Shown here piece after piece: positions 27,736-36,611 of a stretch of 64,000 nucleotides of DNA. A model generated the notes under the pieces. It had not been told where the DNA came from. It worked only from the letters and a program-made list of their open reading frames with translations, and did not search any database. The DNA comes from Planctomycetaceae bacterium. Its GTDB lineage: Bacteria > Planctomycetota > Planctomycetia > Planctomycetales > Planctomycetaceae. Both the position numbers and the translations under genes were made by a program. Location of the stretch: contig JAKFWA010000012.1 of the NCBI GenBank assembly GCA_021732995.1, positions 62,001-126,000 of the forward strand, read 5' to 3'. Each line of letters opens with the position of its first letter. Position 1 is the first letter of the stretch.

Positions 27736-28338
27736 TCATTGTTGGCGCATGCTGATGACGGCTTCGCGAGCCCGCGTCAGAAAGTCATCACGACGTTCAC
27801 TCGATTCGAGGCGAATCGGGCTCCCAAATGTCACGCTCGAAATAATGGGAACTGGCAACAATTCCCCTTTCGGGAGGACGCGATTCATGTTGTCCAGCAG
27901 CACCGGAACCAGCTCAATTTCCGGCCGCTTCTTCGCCAGATGATACAGACCGCTCTTGAATGGCTGAGGATCCGGGCCAGAGCCGCGAGTGCCTTCAGGA
28001 AACAGAATCAGCGAGTGCATGTCTCCAATCGCAGTGAGCATATCCTCAATCGGATTGTCTCGTGCTGTGGGAGCCTTGCGTTCGATGAGCACGGCATTGA
28101 AGACCTGCTCGGCGAAGAACCTGCGCAGGCGGTTGGCGGTCCAATAATCTCTCGCTCCGACCGGCCGAGTAAGTTGCCGGACTGCCAGCGGTAACGACGC
28201 CCACAAGACCGGACCGTCCAGGTTGCTGGTGTGGTTGGCGAAGTAGACCCGCTGCCGAGACTCCGGCTCGCAGCCAATCCATGTCGCTCGCGCACCCGAT
28301 AGCAGTCGCAAGAACGAGGCTGTCAGTTGAGGTGTCAT
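27736..28338 (-). CDS. 1-acyl-sn-glycerol-3-phosphate acyltransferase (PlsC family)
   Basis: The 200-residue protein shows the acyltransferase block NHTSNLDGPVLWASLP with the catalytic H-x4-D, followed by LILFPEGTRG for glycerol phosphate binding. It would transfer an acyl chain to lysophosphatidic acid or a related acceptor at the inner face of the membrane. Its start overlaps the stop of the CDP-alcohol phosphatidyltransferase gene by 4 bp (ATGA) and cdsA follows, a strong sign of one operon making a phospholipid. It is shorter than PlsC of E. coli (245 aa), lacking an obvious N-terminal helix. Confidence 0.9.
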   Translation of the reverse strand: MTPQLTASFLRLLSGARATWIGCEPESRQRVYFANHTSNLDGPVLWASLPLAVRQLTRPVGARDYWTANRLRRFFAEQVFNAVLIERKAPTARDNPIEDMLTAIGDMHSLILFPEGTRGSGPDPQPFKSGLYHLAKKRPEIELVPVLLDNMNRVLPKGELLPVPIISSVTFGSPIRLESSERRDDFLTRAREAVISMRQQ

Positions 28339-28991
28339 GCCTGCTCCACGATCTGAATAACGGCTCGGCAGCGCCGACCAATCGTGATCAGCGTCCCGGC
28401 CACAATTAGGCTTAACGCTGCCACCAGAATCATGCTGCTCAAAGTGAAGAAGATCGCGATCGCGTTTGTGACTGCTGCGATCGTCATGGTCGCCATGCGA
28501 TGTTGCTTCGCCATCGGCCCCAGAAACTGCTGCCCGGCTCCCATCGACGCGCCCAACGTGCGGACATACGCCGTAATGACTGCCAGCACGGCGGCCGTCC
28601 AGGCCAGCTCACGCAGCCAGACCGGATCTGCAAACGCATAACCGCTGCCGACGAAGATGAAGGCGTCCGAGAAGCGATCCGGCAGTTCGTTGAACAGCTC
28701 ACCTGACTTCGTACGAAAGCCACCTTCAACTGCGACCATGCCGTCGAAGAGGTTGCACAACAGCCGCAATTGAATGCCTGCGGCCGCGAGCACGAAGCAA
28801 AGGCACTTCAGCTCCGGTGCTGCTACGAAGCCAACCGCTACGAAGCTCGCACCGGACATAGCACCGAAGACAACACTCAACAACGAAATTTGATTCGGCC
28901 GGAGACCAACACGACACAACCATTGCGCCGTTGCTGCCGCCCATCGAGTGTCTCTCGCTTGAATGGGACGTCTGGAGATCGTGTCGTTCAA
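28335..28991 (-). CDS. CDP-alcohol phosphatidyltransferase with altered catalytic motif
   Basis: The 218-residue protein has about five or six membrane helices. The family motif D-x2-D-G-x2-A-R-x8-G-x3-D-x3-D appears as CNLFDGMVAVEGGFRTKSGE followed by LFNELPD: the first and third Asp are Asn and the Arg is Val. Asn at the third position is shared with YnbA-type proteins. The enzyme family joins a CDP-activated lipid head or tail to an alcohol acceptor in the membrane. The start is TTG at 28991, supported by AGGAG 7 nt upstream. It heads the plsC-cdsA cassette. The acceptor is unknown, and activity may be changed by the substitutions. Confidence 0.85.
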   Translation of the reverse strand: MNDTISRRPIQARDTRWAAATAQWLCRVGLRPNQISLLSVVFGAMSGASFVAVGFVAAPELKCLCFVLAAAGIQLRLLCNLFDGMVAVEGGFRTKSGELFNELPDRFSDAFIFVGSGYAFADPVWLRELAWTAAVLAVITAYVRTLGASMGAGQQFLGPMAKQHRMATMTIAAVTNAIAIFFTLSSMILVAALSLIVAGTLITIGRRCRAVIQIVEQA

Positions 28992-29078
28992 TCAATCGCT
29001 CCTGTGGGCTGCCGTGCCATGTAAGAACGCCACCGTACAGTGTTCAGGGATGTGGCTGACGTGAAGCATAACCGAGAT

Positions 29079-29657
29079 TCAAGCGGTCTCGTCGAAGCCT
29101 GTCAGGTCAGGCACTTCGTTCAGCAGTTCTCGCAGCAGTTCATCGGTTCCATGCTTGGCTGTCCACGATCTCAGGTAAGTCCAGTCAATGATTGGGCCGC
29201 TTACGGTCAGAACATTGACCACATCATCCAGGTCTTTGCGTCGCTGCCATCTTAGCTTTTGGATCACTACATCCTCGACGGCCGGAATCCAGGTTTCGCG
29301 ATTGATTTCATGCAGGGGCTGGCGCCGGCGCCGCCTGAATCGCTCTTCGTGGTGTTCATCCCGGACATTGAGCCGGAATAATTCAATCTGAAAATTCGTA
29401 GGGGCGTGTGTGATGACGTTGCGAACGGAACCAGTGAGTCCCTCAAGTTGAATCTGAGGATCCAGCACGAACTCTGGGCCAAGATGCTCCATGATTGCTC
29501 GGATTTGTCCCGGTTTCACCACGACCACAAAATCTGCATCGTGGGTGGCTCGTGCGATGCCGTATGCGTTTGATGAGTAAGCGCCGACGAGCATGTACTC
29601 GATTTCACAGGCTTCGAGAGCGTCGACAACGGCCGCCGTCACCTCAACATTATTCAT
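29079..29657 (-). CDS. Nucleotidyltransferase-fold protein (MNT/AbiEii-like)
   Basis: The 192-residue protein (ATG at 29657 with GGAG 6 nt upstream, overlapping the preceding stop by 8 bp) has a minimal nucleotidyltransferase core: YMLVGAYSSNAYGIARATHD followed by ADFVVVV, i.e. G-x-x-S with a D-x-D pair of metal ligands (HDAD). A later helix EDVVIQKLRWQRRKDLDDV is typical of AbiEii/MNT-like proteins. Such enzymes add nucleotides to proteins or RNA, often as half of a toxin-antitoxin pair. Its partner here is the 90-residue protein just upstream. Confidence 0.78.
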   Translation of the reverse strand: MNNVEVTAAVVDALEACEIEYMLVGAYSSNAYGIARATHDADFVVVVKPGQIRAIMEHLGPEFVLDPQIQLEGLTGSVRNVITHAPTNFQIELFRLNVRDEHHEERFRRRRRQPLHEINRETWIPAVEDVVIQKLRWQRRKDLDDVVNVLTVSGPIIDWTYLRSWTAKHGTDELLRELLNEVPDLTGFDETA

Positions 29658-29922
29658 TGAGGACTCCGACATTCTTATAAATGCCGGCCTCGTAAATCCG
29701 TCGCCTGATCTCCAGCCGTCGCCGGAATTCTTTCTCGACTTGCTCGTCGGTGTAGCCAGGAAACTGAGAGCGAATTCCGCTACGCATCAACAAACAGCAG
29801 TCTTCGAATAACTTGGGTCCATCCAGCATCTTTTCATCAATGGATCGGCGACGTGCGCGCAGAGCCTTATCGATGAAGATCGAATCCATCAGGCGCTTCA
29901 ATGATTCGTCTCGCTCACTCAT
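29650..29922 (-). CDS. Small helical partner of the nucleotidyltransferase
   Basis: The 90-residue protein is charged and almost wholly helical (SIDEKMLDGPKLFEDCCLLM, then YTDEQVEKEFRRRLEIRRR), with no signal peptide. Its stop overlaps the nucleotidyltransferase start by 8 bp, which implies translational coupling. It has no recognised domain. Gene order and size suggest a two-gene module like a toxin-antitoxin pair, but this is inference from layout only. Confidence 0.65.
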   Translation of the reverse strand: MSERDESLKRLMDSIFIDKALRARRRSIDEKMLDGPKLFEDCCLLMRSGIRSQFPGYTDEQVEKEFRRRLEIRRRIYEAGIYKNVGVLNE

Positions 29923-30001
29923 GTCCCGTCCCGTGCTACTTTCTCCAAGATCCTCTAATCGTGGGCCTGCAAGTTCAGTAACCCGAGTGACCCATGCCCA
30001 A

Positions 30002-31264
30002 TCAAGCCATCTCTAATCCACGGAATGTGCCTTTGCCGGTCGAAAATTCGTTGGTCTCGATTCCGAGACGTTGCAGCATGGAGACGAACAGGTTCGAGAG
30101 CGGGTAGTTGTTCTGAGTATCGAACGCCAGATGCTGGCCGTGCTTGAAGCCGCCGCCAGCGAGCAGAACCGGCAAGTTGGAATTCGAGTGTGAGTTCGCG
30201 CTACCCATGCAGGTGCCGTAGAGCACCATCGTGCGATCCAGCAGCGACTGGCCTTCTTCTTTCGTGTCGTTCAGGGCTGAGAGGAAACTGCCCAAGGCGT
30301 CGAACTGCTTCTCTTCGTGGCCACGCAATTCCGACAGTACTTCAGGGCGGTTTCCGTGGTGCGTGATGTTGTGAATCACAGTGGTGTCGATGAAGAGCGA
30401 AACCAGCCGCGAGGAATCGGTTTCCAAGGCCAGTTTGATGACCTCCAGCATCAGTCGCGTCTTCTGCACGAATGCCTTGGCATCGTCGATGTCGTCCGGA
30501 GCCTTAGCGGTGACAATCGGCTTGGGCTTGTACTCCCACTCTTCGGATGAGTGCAGTCGCTGCTCAAGTTCGCGCACCGAGGTGAGGTATTGATCCATGC
30601 GGGCCTGGTCAGACTTCGAGAGCGAGCGGTTCAAGCGTTTCGATTGGTCGCTCACAAAGTCGAGCATGCTGCGGCCCTGCTTCAGAGCCTCCACGTTCGC
30701 GGCTACCTCTTCTGGCCTGCCTTGCACAAACAATGTCTGGAAGAGCTTCTTCGGGCTGCGTTCGGCAGAAATTGGTGCACCGCTGCGGGTGAAGCTCAGC
30801 GTCTGACCGCCTTCGCTGCTCATCGCCAGCACCAGCGACGGATAGCGAGTTTTGTTACCGATCCTTTCTGCGGCGAACTGATCGATCGAAACCCAGTTGC
30901 GGAAGCCTCCACGTTCGGGATGCGGAGTACCGGTAAGGAAGCATCTTTCGGCCACGTGACCGCCGGTGACGCCGGGCAGGCTGACGCCCGAGAACACGGT
31001 CATGTTCTGGCGGTGTGCCGCGAGCCGTTCCAAATAAGGAGTGGACTCGTAGTCCTTGCCAGCTTTCTCCGGAAAGAAGAACTGCGGCAGGATGCCCATG
31101 TTGGTTTCGATGGCCACCATGCGACGCGGAACAGCCACGGCGGACTCTGCTCCAAACGCGGGAATCATGGCGTCGAGCAACGGCAACGAAATCGTGAGTC
31201 CCGCTCCACGCAGGAAAGTTCGCCGAGACAACGGAGCTCGAGAAATCGCGAATGGTGGCTGCAT
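30002..31264 (-). CDS. DUF1552 family protein, secreted
   Basis: The 420-residue protein has a Tat-like signal (PLSRRTFLRGAGLTISLPLL) and the DUF1552 pattern: RMVAIETNMGILPQFFFPEK, GHVAERCFLTGTPHP, and MVLYGTCMGSANSHSNSNLP near the end, with SRLVSLFIDTTVIHNITHHG before it. DUF1552 genes usually lie directly beside DUF1592-type cytochrome genes; here the likely partner is 3.3 kb further down the same strand, with lipid and nucleotidyltransferase genes between. Probably periplasmic; no reaction known. Confidence 0.9.
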   Translation of the reverse strand: MQPPFAISRAPLSRRTFLRGAGLTISLPLLDAMIPAFGAESAVAVPRRMVAIETNMGILPQFFFPEKAGKDYESTPYLERLAAHRQNMTVFSGVSLPGVTGGHVAERCFLTGTPHPERGGFRNWVSIDQFAAERIGNKTRYPSLVLAMSSEGGQTLSFTRSGAPISAERSPKKLFQTLFVQGRPEEVAANVEALKQGRSMLDFVSDQSKRLNRSLSKSDQARMDQYLTSVRELEQRLHSSEEWEYKPKPIVTAKAPDDIDDAKAFVQKTRLMLEVIKLALETDSSRLVSLFIDTTVIHNITHHGNRPEVLSELRGHEEKQFDALGSFLSALNDTKEEGQSLLDRTMVLYGTCMGSANSHSNSNLPVLLAGGGFKHGQHLAFDTQNNYPLSNLFVSMLQRLGIETNEFSTGKGTFRGLEMA

Positions 31265-31483
31265 CCTGTAAGTTCCTTCTGGAGTGGATCTGACGCGGAT
31301 CGAGTTTGGCGGGAGCCTATCAGAATTTCACTGCAACGGTGGTCGTTTGGGAATGCGATTCTGCCGATTGTGAACCGTGAACGACAGTTATCCGGAATGA
31401 TTAGCAGCCGAGTTCCTGTCGGCTCTCCGTTTATCGGATGATTTGACGGTCTCGGCAACGCTGTGTTGTTGATTCGCTGGGAA

Positions 31484-33736
31484 TCATGGTGTTTTGACGG
31501 CCGTCAGAGGTAATGGATCATTGAGATCGGCGATGCCATCTCCATCGGTATCATGCTGAGGACGCAAGTAATTGCTGACGTCCGGTAACCGTTCGGGAAT
31601 ATCCTTGAGATGTGCCCACAGAATGCGGGCCAGTTCGTGACGCTGCAGAGACGATCGGACTTCCGCTGCCGGGCCGCCCTGTGTGAGACCAGCGTTCGGC
31701 TTGATTCCGAGTTCCTTCAAGCCATCGGCCAGAGCTTGCCAGTCAGCGGGCTTGTCTGCGGATGCTTTGAGTGCTTCAAGTTTTGGGGCGCTGACTGGCA
31801 CTGCGGAGTGACCCGCCGCGCGCGTCAAGATGGTTGCCAGTTCTCCGCGCTTGACCGGTTGATACGGTTCAAAGTCCAAGCTCTCAGCATCGCCCGGCCA
31901 AATGCCCCGCGCAGCAAGCAGGTTTACAGCTTCAAAGTGCAAATCTTCCGGAGATAAGTCGTGATAAGGCCAAAGCAGCACGCCGGGAGCGCCGTTCACG
32001 GAACGCACAAGCCGATGTTGCAGCTCGCGGATGAGCAGCCAGTTGCTGGCCACGTCGCGTGGTTGCAGATTCTCGCGCAGGCATAGCCAGGCCAGCGTGC
32101 CGGATGCCTGACCGCAGAGCACCATCTGCCCGTGAACCCGCAAGGCCGAACTGACCAGCGACGACACGCCAATGTTCTTCGACGAACCGATGAGGCCATC
32201 CCGTTCGATCGGCACGAGTGATCGCAGAGGCAACATTGCGCGGTCGGTGTCCGTATGCCAGTTACGGCTGGCGGTATGCACGAACTGCCATGGGCCAGCT
32301 TTGGCATCGGGGCCTGAGGTCAGGAACTTGCGGCGAGTAGGGTGAAAGTCGATGTTGAACTGAAAGCCGAAAACCGCGTCCGGAACCATCGAACGCGCCC
32401 AGTGCGGGTTGCGATCTGCGGCACGAATATCCTGTTCCCTTAACATGTATAATGCTTCGAGCCTCAGTGCCTCGCGGATATATGGTTTCGGAGGTAAGCG
32501 GTCGGGAGTTCCGAACTCGTCTGTGAGTTCCATATACCGGAAGCTCTGTGGATAATCACCCACTCGATCATGCACTTTAGTCTGCAGATACAGCAACAGC
32601 CCGAGCGAATGCCGCTTCGCGTCTTCAAACACAATGCGGCGCTGAGCCGGTGTCATGTCAACCAGGTTCTTTTGAGACGCATTCGACTCGGTAGCATCAA
32701 GCGCCTCGGCGACTCGCTTGGGGAAGTCGTAGATCGGATAGTCCTGGTTCGGCCAGTTGAGGAACGTTTTCTCTGTGCCAATTGGCAAGCCGTTGTGCCA
32801 GCGATCGACTAACCGACGATGCGTGTAAATACACCAGCCGCCGGGAGTATAAATACCTTCCGTCATCGCGGTATCAACAAACGGTGGAATCTTGTCGAGC
32901 CCGGAAAAATTGCGTGGGTCATAGCCGACCGGCGGCTTGATAGTTGAATCACGTCCCGCTTCGCGCAGCACAACGCACCACGACAGCGGATTCATTTCAT
33001 TGCGATTATCAGTCAGCGGCCCTTCCGGAGCATTTGGCTCACTGAATCGCGATTTTTCGTCAGGGCCTGCTGCATATTTCGCCCCGGATAATCTCACGAC
33101 GTCGCCCCAGTCGGAGCAATCAATCGTCAGCTTCGCCTGCACTGTCAGGCGTTCCGCTGTAGCGGATTGATCTGCGGTGGAATCCAAAGGTTTTGCAAAC
33201 TCGACTGCCCGAATGGCTCCATTCTGGACTTCAACACGAATCGGCTCCCATGGTCGCAGATAAGTAATGCGCCCAGTTTTTGCAGACTGAGAGGCTTTGT
33301 TGGATGGTTCATGCAGATACGGAGCGATCAGCCGCTTGAAGATGTCGGCTGCCTCAGCGGGTTCGATTGTTTCCGTCCCGCACCAAGCGTTCCCCGGGTT
33401 GGTGAGGCCGTATTTCTCGGAGTTGCGCTGGCGGATTGCGCGAATGATTTCCAGGAACATTCCGGAGCGAGGGAAGTTCACACGCTTGCCGCGATACGTG
33501 GTCCATTCATCAATACAGCCGACGCCTTCAGCGCTGAACTGGCCGCCGAGCCATTCAATATCGTTGACCAGGACTATACGCGGCACTCCCAGTCGAGCAG
33601 CTTGAATCGCGGCGGCGACTCCCGCTTCATTACCGCCTACGACCAGCAAGTCACATTCAACATGTTCAGCCGCAGCCACACCGCGACCGTAGAAAACGCC
33701 GCAGAGCAGCAATGCCGCAATCAACTTCATCTGCAT
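31484..33736 (-). CDS. Secreted FAD-dependent oxidoreductase with C-terminal SLH-like and calcium-binding segments
   Basis: The ATG at 33736 (GAGG 6 nt upstream) opens a signal peptide ending near GVAAAE. A dinucleotide-binding motif follows (CDLLVVGGNEAGVAAAIQAA), with the FAD_oxidored family pattern WLGGQFSAEGVG, LTIDCSDWGDVVRLSGA and a late IGVSSLVSSALRVHGQMVLC. The last 150 residues add two stretches like S-layer homology domains (FEPYQPVKRGELATILTRAA, then SSLQRHELARILWAHLKD) and an aspartate-rich loop DTDGDGIADLNDP that would bind calcium. The substrate is unknown. It should act on the cell surface or in the periplasm. Confidence 0.85.
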   Translation of the reverse strand: MQMKLIAALLLCGVFYGRGVAAAEHVECDLLVVGGNEAGVAAAIQAARLGVPRIVLVNDIEWLGGQFSAEGVGCIDEWTTYRGKRVNFPRSGMFLEIIRAIRQRNSEKYGLTNPGNAWCGTETIEPAEAADIFKRLIAPYLHEPSNKASQSAKTGRITYLRPWEPIRVEVQNGAIRAVEFAKPLDSTADQSATAERLTVQAKLTIDCSDWGDVVRLSGAKYAAGPDEKSRFSEPNAPEGPLTDNRNEMNPLSWCVVLREAGRDSTIKPPVGYDPRNFSGLDKIPPFVDTAMTEGIYTPGGWCIYTHRRLVDRWHNGLPIGTEKTFLNWPNQDYPIYDFPKRVAEALDATESNASQKNLVDMTPAQRRIVFEDAKRHSLGLLLYLQTKVHDRVGDYPQSFRYMELTDEFGTPDRLPPKPYIREALRLEALYMLREQDIRAADRNPHWARSMVPDAVFGFQFNIDFHPTRRKFLTSGPDAKAGPWQFVHTASRNWHTDTDRAMLPLRSLVPIERDGLIGSSKNIGVSSLVSSALRVHGQMVLCGQASGTLAWLCLRENLQPRDVASNWLLIRELQHRLVRSVNGAPGVLLWPYHDLSPEDLHFEAVNLLAARGIWPGDAESLDFEPYQPVKRGELATILTRAAGHSAVPVSAPKLEALKASADKPADWQALADGLKELGIKPNAGLTQGGPAAEVRSSLQRHELARILWAHLKDIPERLPDVSNYLRPQHDTDGDGIADLNDPLPLTAVKTP

Positions 33737-33859
33737 CTTGTTCCTCGCCCTGTCAGCCACTTGGACCATTCATCTTCGGGCTATTAGACCTTAGAACGTG
33801 CGGTACTCAACCGACTCGGTCTCCGCTCTCAGAGGATCCCTCTCGAAAGGTGTCGTTCC

Positions 33860-35932
33860 ATGAGGACATCGTTGCGACGATTTGTGGTGATTGCCTGGGC
33901 TGGCCTCGCGTGCTGCCTGATCGCGGCGGGAGTGATGCTGGCGGACAGTCCCAAGGTGGGAGCGATTCCGGCCACGGAGACCATTGGCGGTTGGGAGACG
34001 GCGTCACCTCGAGACGAGATCCGTCCGAACTTCGTTTTTGAACCTCAAGGAGGGCCGCAACGTGACGGCGCGCTCGTCATCAAGGCTCACGATTCCGTGG
34101 GAGATCAGGGCCATTTCCGTAAGTCCTTCCCCGTGCAAGGCGGCAAGTTCTATCAGTTTCGAGCCGTGCGGAAGGCTGAGCACGTCGAGGTTCCGCGACG
34201 AAGTGTGATCGCTCGCATTGTCTGGAAGGATGAGCAAGGTACGCCAGTGTTGGCGGACGTTCCCGCCGGCCGCGAGCATGAAGGCGGATCTGTTCCTCAG
34301 GCCGAGCCCGAGCATCCGCTGGACGGAGCGACTGACGCCCATGGATGGACTCTGGTGACGGGGCTTTATCGGGCTCCGAGCAAAGCCCGGCAGGCGATTG
34401 TTGAGCTGCATTTGCAATGGGCGCCGTTGGGGCAAGTTTCCTGGAGTGGCATCCAACTCAAAGAGGCGGCCGCCCCGCCGAGTCGCAAGGTCCGCCTGGC
34501 GACCGTGCATTACATGCCCTCTGGAAAATCGCCTCGAACAAACTGCGAAGAATGCGCGCCATTCATCGCCGATGCCGCGAAGCAGAAGGCGGACCTCGTG
34601 GTGCTGGGAGAAACTGTTCCGTACGTTCGGCTGGGCAAGAAACCTCACGAGACGGCTGAGCCCGTTCCGGGTCCGACAACTTCGTACTTCGGCGAGGTTG
34701 CTCAGCAGCATCGAGTGCACATTGCGCTGAGCCTTTACGAGCGAGAGAGCAGCATTGTCTACAATACCGCTGTTCTGCTCGGGCCGGACGGCAAGCTGAT
34801 TGGCAAGTATCGCAAGGTTTGTCTGCCACAGGCGGAGGTGGAATGGGGTGTCACACCGGGGCATGAGTACCCGGTCTTTGATACTCAGATTGGAAAAGTC
34901 GGAATGATGGTCTGTTACGACGGTTTCTACCCGGAAGTTGCTCGCGAATTGACCAACCGCGGCGCCGAAATCATCGCTTGGCCGGTCTGGGGCTGCAGTC
35001 CCCTGCTGGCTCAGGCTCGTGCGTGTGAGAATCATGTGTATGTCGTCAGCAGCACCTATAACGACATCAAGAACAACTGGATGTTGTCGGCTGTCTATGA
35101 TCATTCCGGCAAAGCGATTGCCAAGGCCGAGCAATGGGGCGACGTTGCCATCGCCGAAGTGGATCTCAGTCAGCGACACTTCTGGCGAAATAACATGGGT
35201 GACTTCCGTTCAATGGTTCAGCGCCATCGGCCCCTCTGGCAGGATACGCCAAGCGAGAGCGGAGCGGGTTCCAGTGACAGTCCGGCACCAAAAGCCCGGT
35301 CGAACGAAAAGACTCCTCGCGAAAGCACGGCGAACGAACCTGCGAAGTCAGAGACTGCGAAGTCTGGCATGAAGACCGTGGCGATGCTGTTGTTCAAGGG
35401 CGTGGAACTGATGGATTTCGCCGGTCCCGCTGAAGTCTTCATCGTGGCCGAGCGCGGTCGGGCTTTCCGGGTTGTCACCGTGGCAGAGAGCACATCACCG
35501 CTGAAGACGATGGGCGGCGTGACGGTAACCCCGGACTACAGCTTCGGGAACGCTCCTCCCGCTGACATCGTCGTTGTGCCTGGTGGCAATACGAGCGCGC
35601 TGGATCAGGCGGCTCGTGACTGGCTGAAAGGGGCGAGCGGCAAAGCCGAGATTACGATGTCGGTTTGCTACGGAGCTTTGGTTCTCGCGGACCTTGGCTT
35701 GCTGAACGGCATCGACGCGACGACTCATCATTGGGCTCTGGATGAGCTCAAGCAGATTGCTCCAACTTGCAACGTCGTCACGGATAAACGGTTCGTGGAT
35801 AGCGGTCGGATCATCACAACGGCGGGCGTGACTGCCGGCATCGACGGTGCGTTGAGAATTGTCGAACGCACCCACGGTCCCGCTGCGGCCAAGTGGACTG
35901 CCCAAGAATGGATGGAGCACCACCAGCGGTGA
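33860..35932 (+). CDS. Secreted fusion: nitrilase-superfamily amidohydrolase + DJ-1/PfpI domain
   Basis: The 690-residue protein begins with a signal peptide (VVIAWAGLACCLIAAGVMLA) and a 200-residue beta-rich domain. Residues about 210-455 form a carbon-nitrogen hydrolase with the Glu-Lys-Cys triad: Glu251 in VVLGETVPY, Lys319 in KYRKVCLP and Cys352 in MMVCYDGFYPE. After a Ser/Lys/Glu linker, residues about 510-690 form a DJ-1/PfpI domain with the nucleophile-elbow Cys603 in MSVCYGALVLADLG. The first part should cleave an amide or nitrile; the DJ-1-like part may be a hydrolase, chaperone or sensor (AraC-type GATase-1 fold). It is divergent from the FAD oxidoreductase. Fusion of these two Cys enzymes is uncommon. 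Confidence 0.88.
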   Translation: MRTSLRRFVVIAWAGLACCLIAAGVMLADSPKVGAIPATETIGGWETASPRDEIRPNFVFEPQGGPQRDGALVIKAHDSVGDQGHFRKSFPVQGGKFYQFRAVRKAEHVEVPRRSVIARIVWKDEQGTPVLADVPAGREHEGGSVPQAEPEHPLDGATDAHGWTLVTGLYRAPSKARQAIVELHLQWAPLGQVSWSGIQLKEAAAPPSRKVRLATVHYMPSGKSPRTNCEECAPFIADAAKQKADLVVLGETVPYVRLGKKPHETAEPVPGPTTSYFGEVAQQHRVHIALSLYERESSIVYNTAVLLGPDGKLIGKYRKVCLPQAEVEWGVTPGHEYPVFDTQIGKVGMMVCYDGFYPEVARELTNRGAEIIAWPVWGCSPLLAQARACENHVYVVSSTYNDIKNNWMLSAVYDHSGKAIAKAEQWGDVAIAEVDLSQRHFWRNNMGDFRSMVQRHRPLWQDTPSESGAGSSDSPAPKARSNEKTPRESTANEPAKSETAKSGMKTVAMLLFKGVELMDFAGPAEVFIVAERGRAFRVVTVAESTSPLKTMGGVTVTPDYSFGNAPPADIVVVPGGNTSALDQAARDWLKGASGKAEITMSVCYGALVLADLGLLNGIDATTHHWALDELKQIAPTCNVVTDKRFVDSGRIITTAGVTAGIDGALRIVERTHGPAAAKWTAQEWMEHHQR

Positions 35933-36121
35933 GTCAGCATGGCTGTGTTCAGTTCGGGCGCCGACCGACGTGACTCAGCCCTGCTGCTCAAACCTTCCAA
36001 ACTTCACCAGCGGAATTTCTTACCAGAAGCTCAAGGGAGAGCTTGACGGTGTCGAGACCTTGGGATAAATAGCACCGTGTTGGTCGTGATTAGTTCTAAA
36101 GCCGAGGAGAGTAGCGAACCG

Positions 36122-36586
36122 ATGAGAATGTCACGAAAGTCGGATTATGCTCTCCGTGCTCTCTTTGACTTAGCAGAGAGATACGGGCAAGGGCCGATCT
36201 CGATTCGTGAGATTGCTGAGCGGAATGACATTCCTCGACGGTTTCTTGAGCAAATCATGATCGAACTCAAGAACGCCGGCTGGGTGGTGAGTATTCCGGG
36301 GCGAGATGGTGGTTTCAAGCTGTCGGTCGCTCCAGATGAACTCACGATGGGCAAAGTAGTTAGGTTGTTTGACGGACTACTGGCTCCTATCGGTTGTGTG
36401 TCCGTAAGTGCGTATGAGCCCTGCAGCCAGGAGCGAACCTGTCGCTTCCGGCGCGTGCTCTTGGAGATTCGAAACTACACAACTCGCTTGATGGACAAGG
36501 CGACGTTGGCGTCAGTGCTGCTGGGTAAGCCTGTTCTCAGGGAAGAGGTTTTCGAGGCGGCGTTTATTTCGGGAGAGGGCATCTAG
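36122..36586 (+). CDS. Rrf2-family transcriptional regulator of the sulfur island
   Basis: The 154-residue protein (ATG at 36122; an ATG at 36128 is possible) has the Rrf2 winged helix: RMSRKSDYALRALFDLAE, ISIREIAERNDIPRRFLEQI, LKNAGWVVSIPGRDGGFKLS. Three cysteines occur in the cluster-binding region (C-x8-C-x5-C, around YEPCSQERTC), so it may hold an iron-sulfur cluster as IscR does, or act in CymR fashion with CysK. Its position at the head of sulfate-transport and cysteine genes suggests that it represses them according to cysteine or sulfide supply. A terminator overlaps its stop codon. Confidence 0.9.
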   Translation: MRMSRKSDYALRALFDLAERYGQGPISIREIAERNDIPRRFLEQIMIELKNAGWVVSIPGRDGGFKLSVAPDELTMGKVVRLFDGLLAPIGCVSVSAYEPCSQERTCRFRRVLLEIRNYTTRLMDKATLASVLLGKPVLREEVFEAAFISGEGI

Positions 36587-36600
36587 CCCCTCTCTTTTTT
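36573..36600 (+). terminator. Terminator overlapping the Rrf2 stop codon
   Basis: GAGAGGG (36573-36579) pairs with CCCTCTC (36588-36594) around a loop that contains the TAG stop, followed by six T. It separates the regulator from the transport genes. Confidence 0.8.
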
Positions 36601-36611
36601 GAGGCCTAAAT

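Noticed and set aside
31406-31424. AGCCGA/TCGGCT hairpin between the FAD oxidoreductase and DUF1552 genes
   Set aside because: The stem is only 6 bp with no T-run in the direction of transcription, so a terminator call is not justified.
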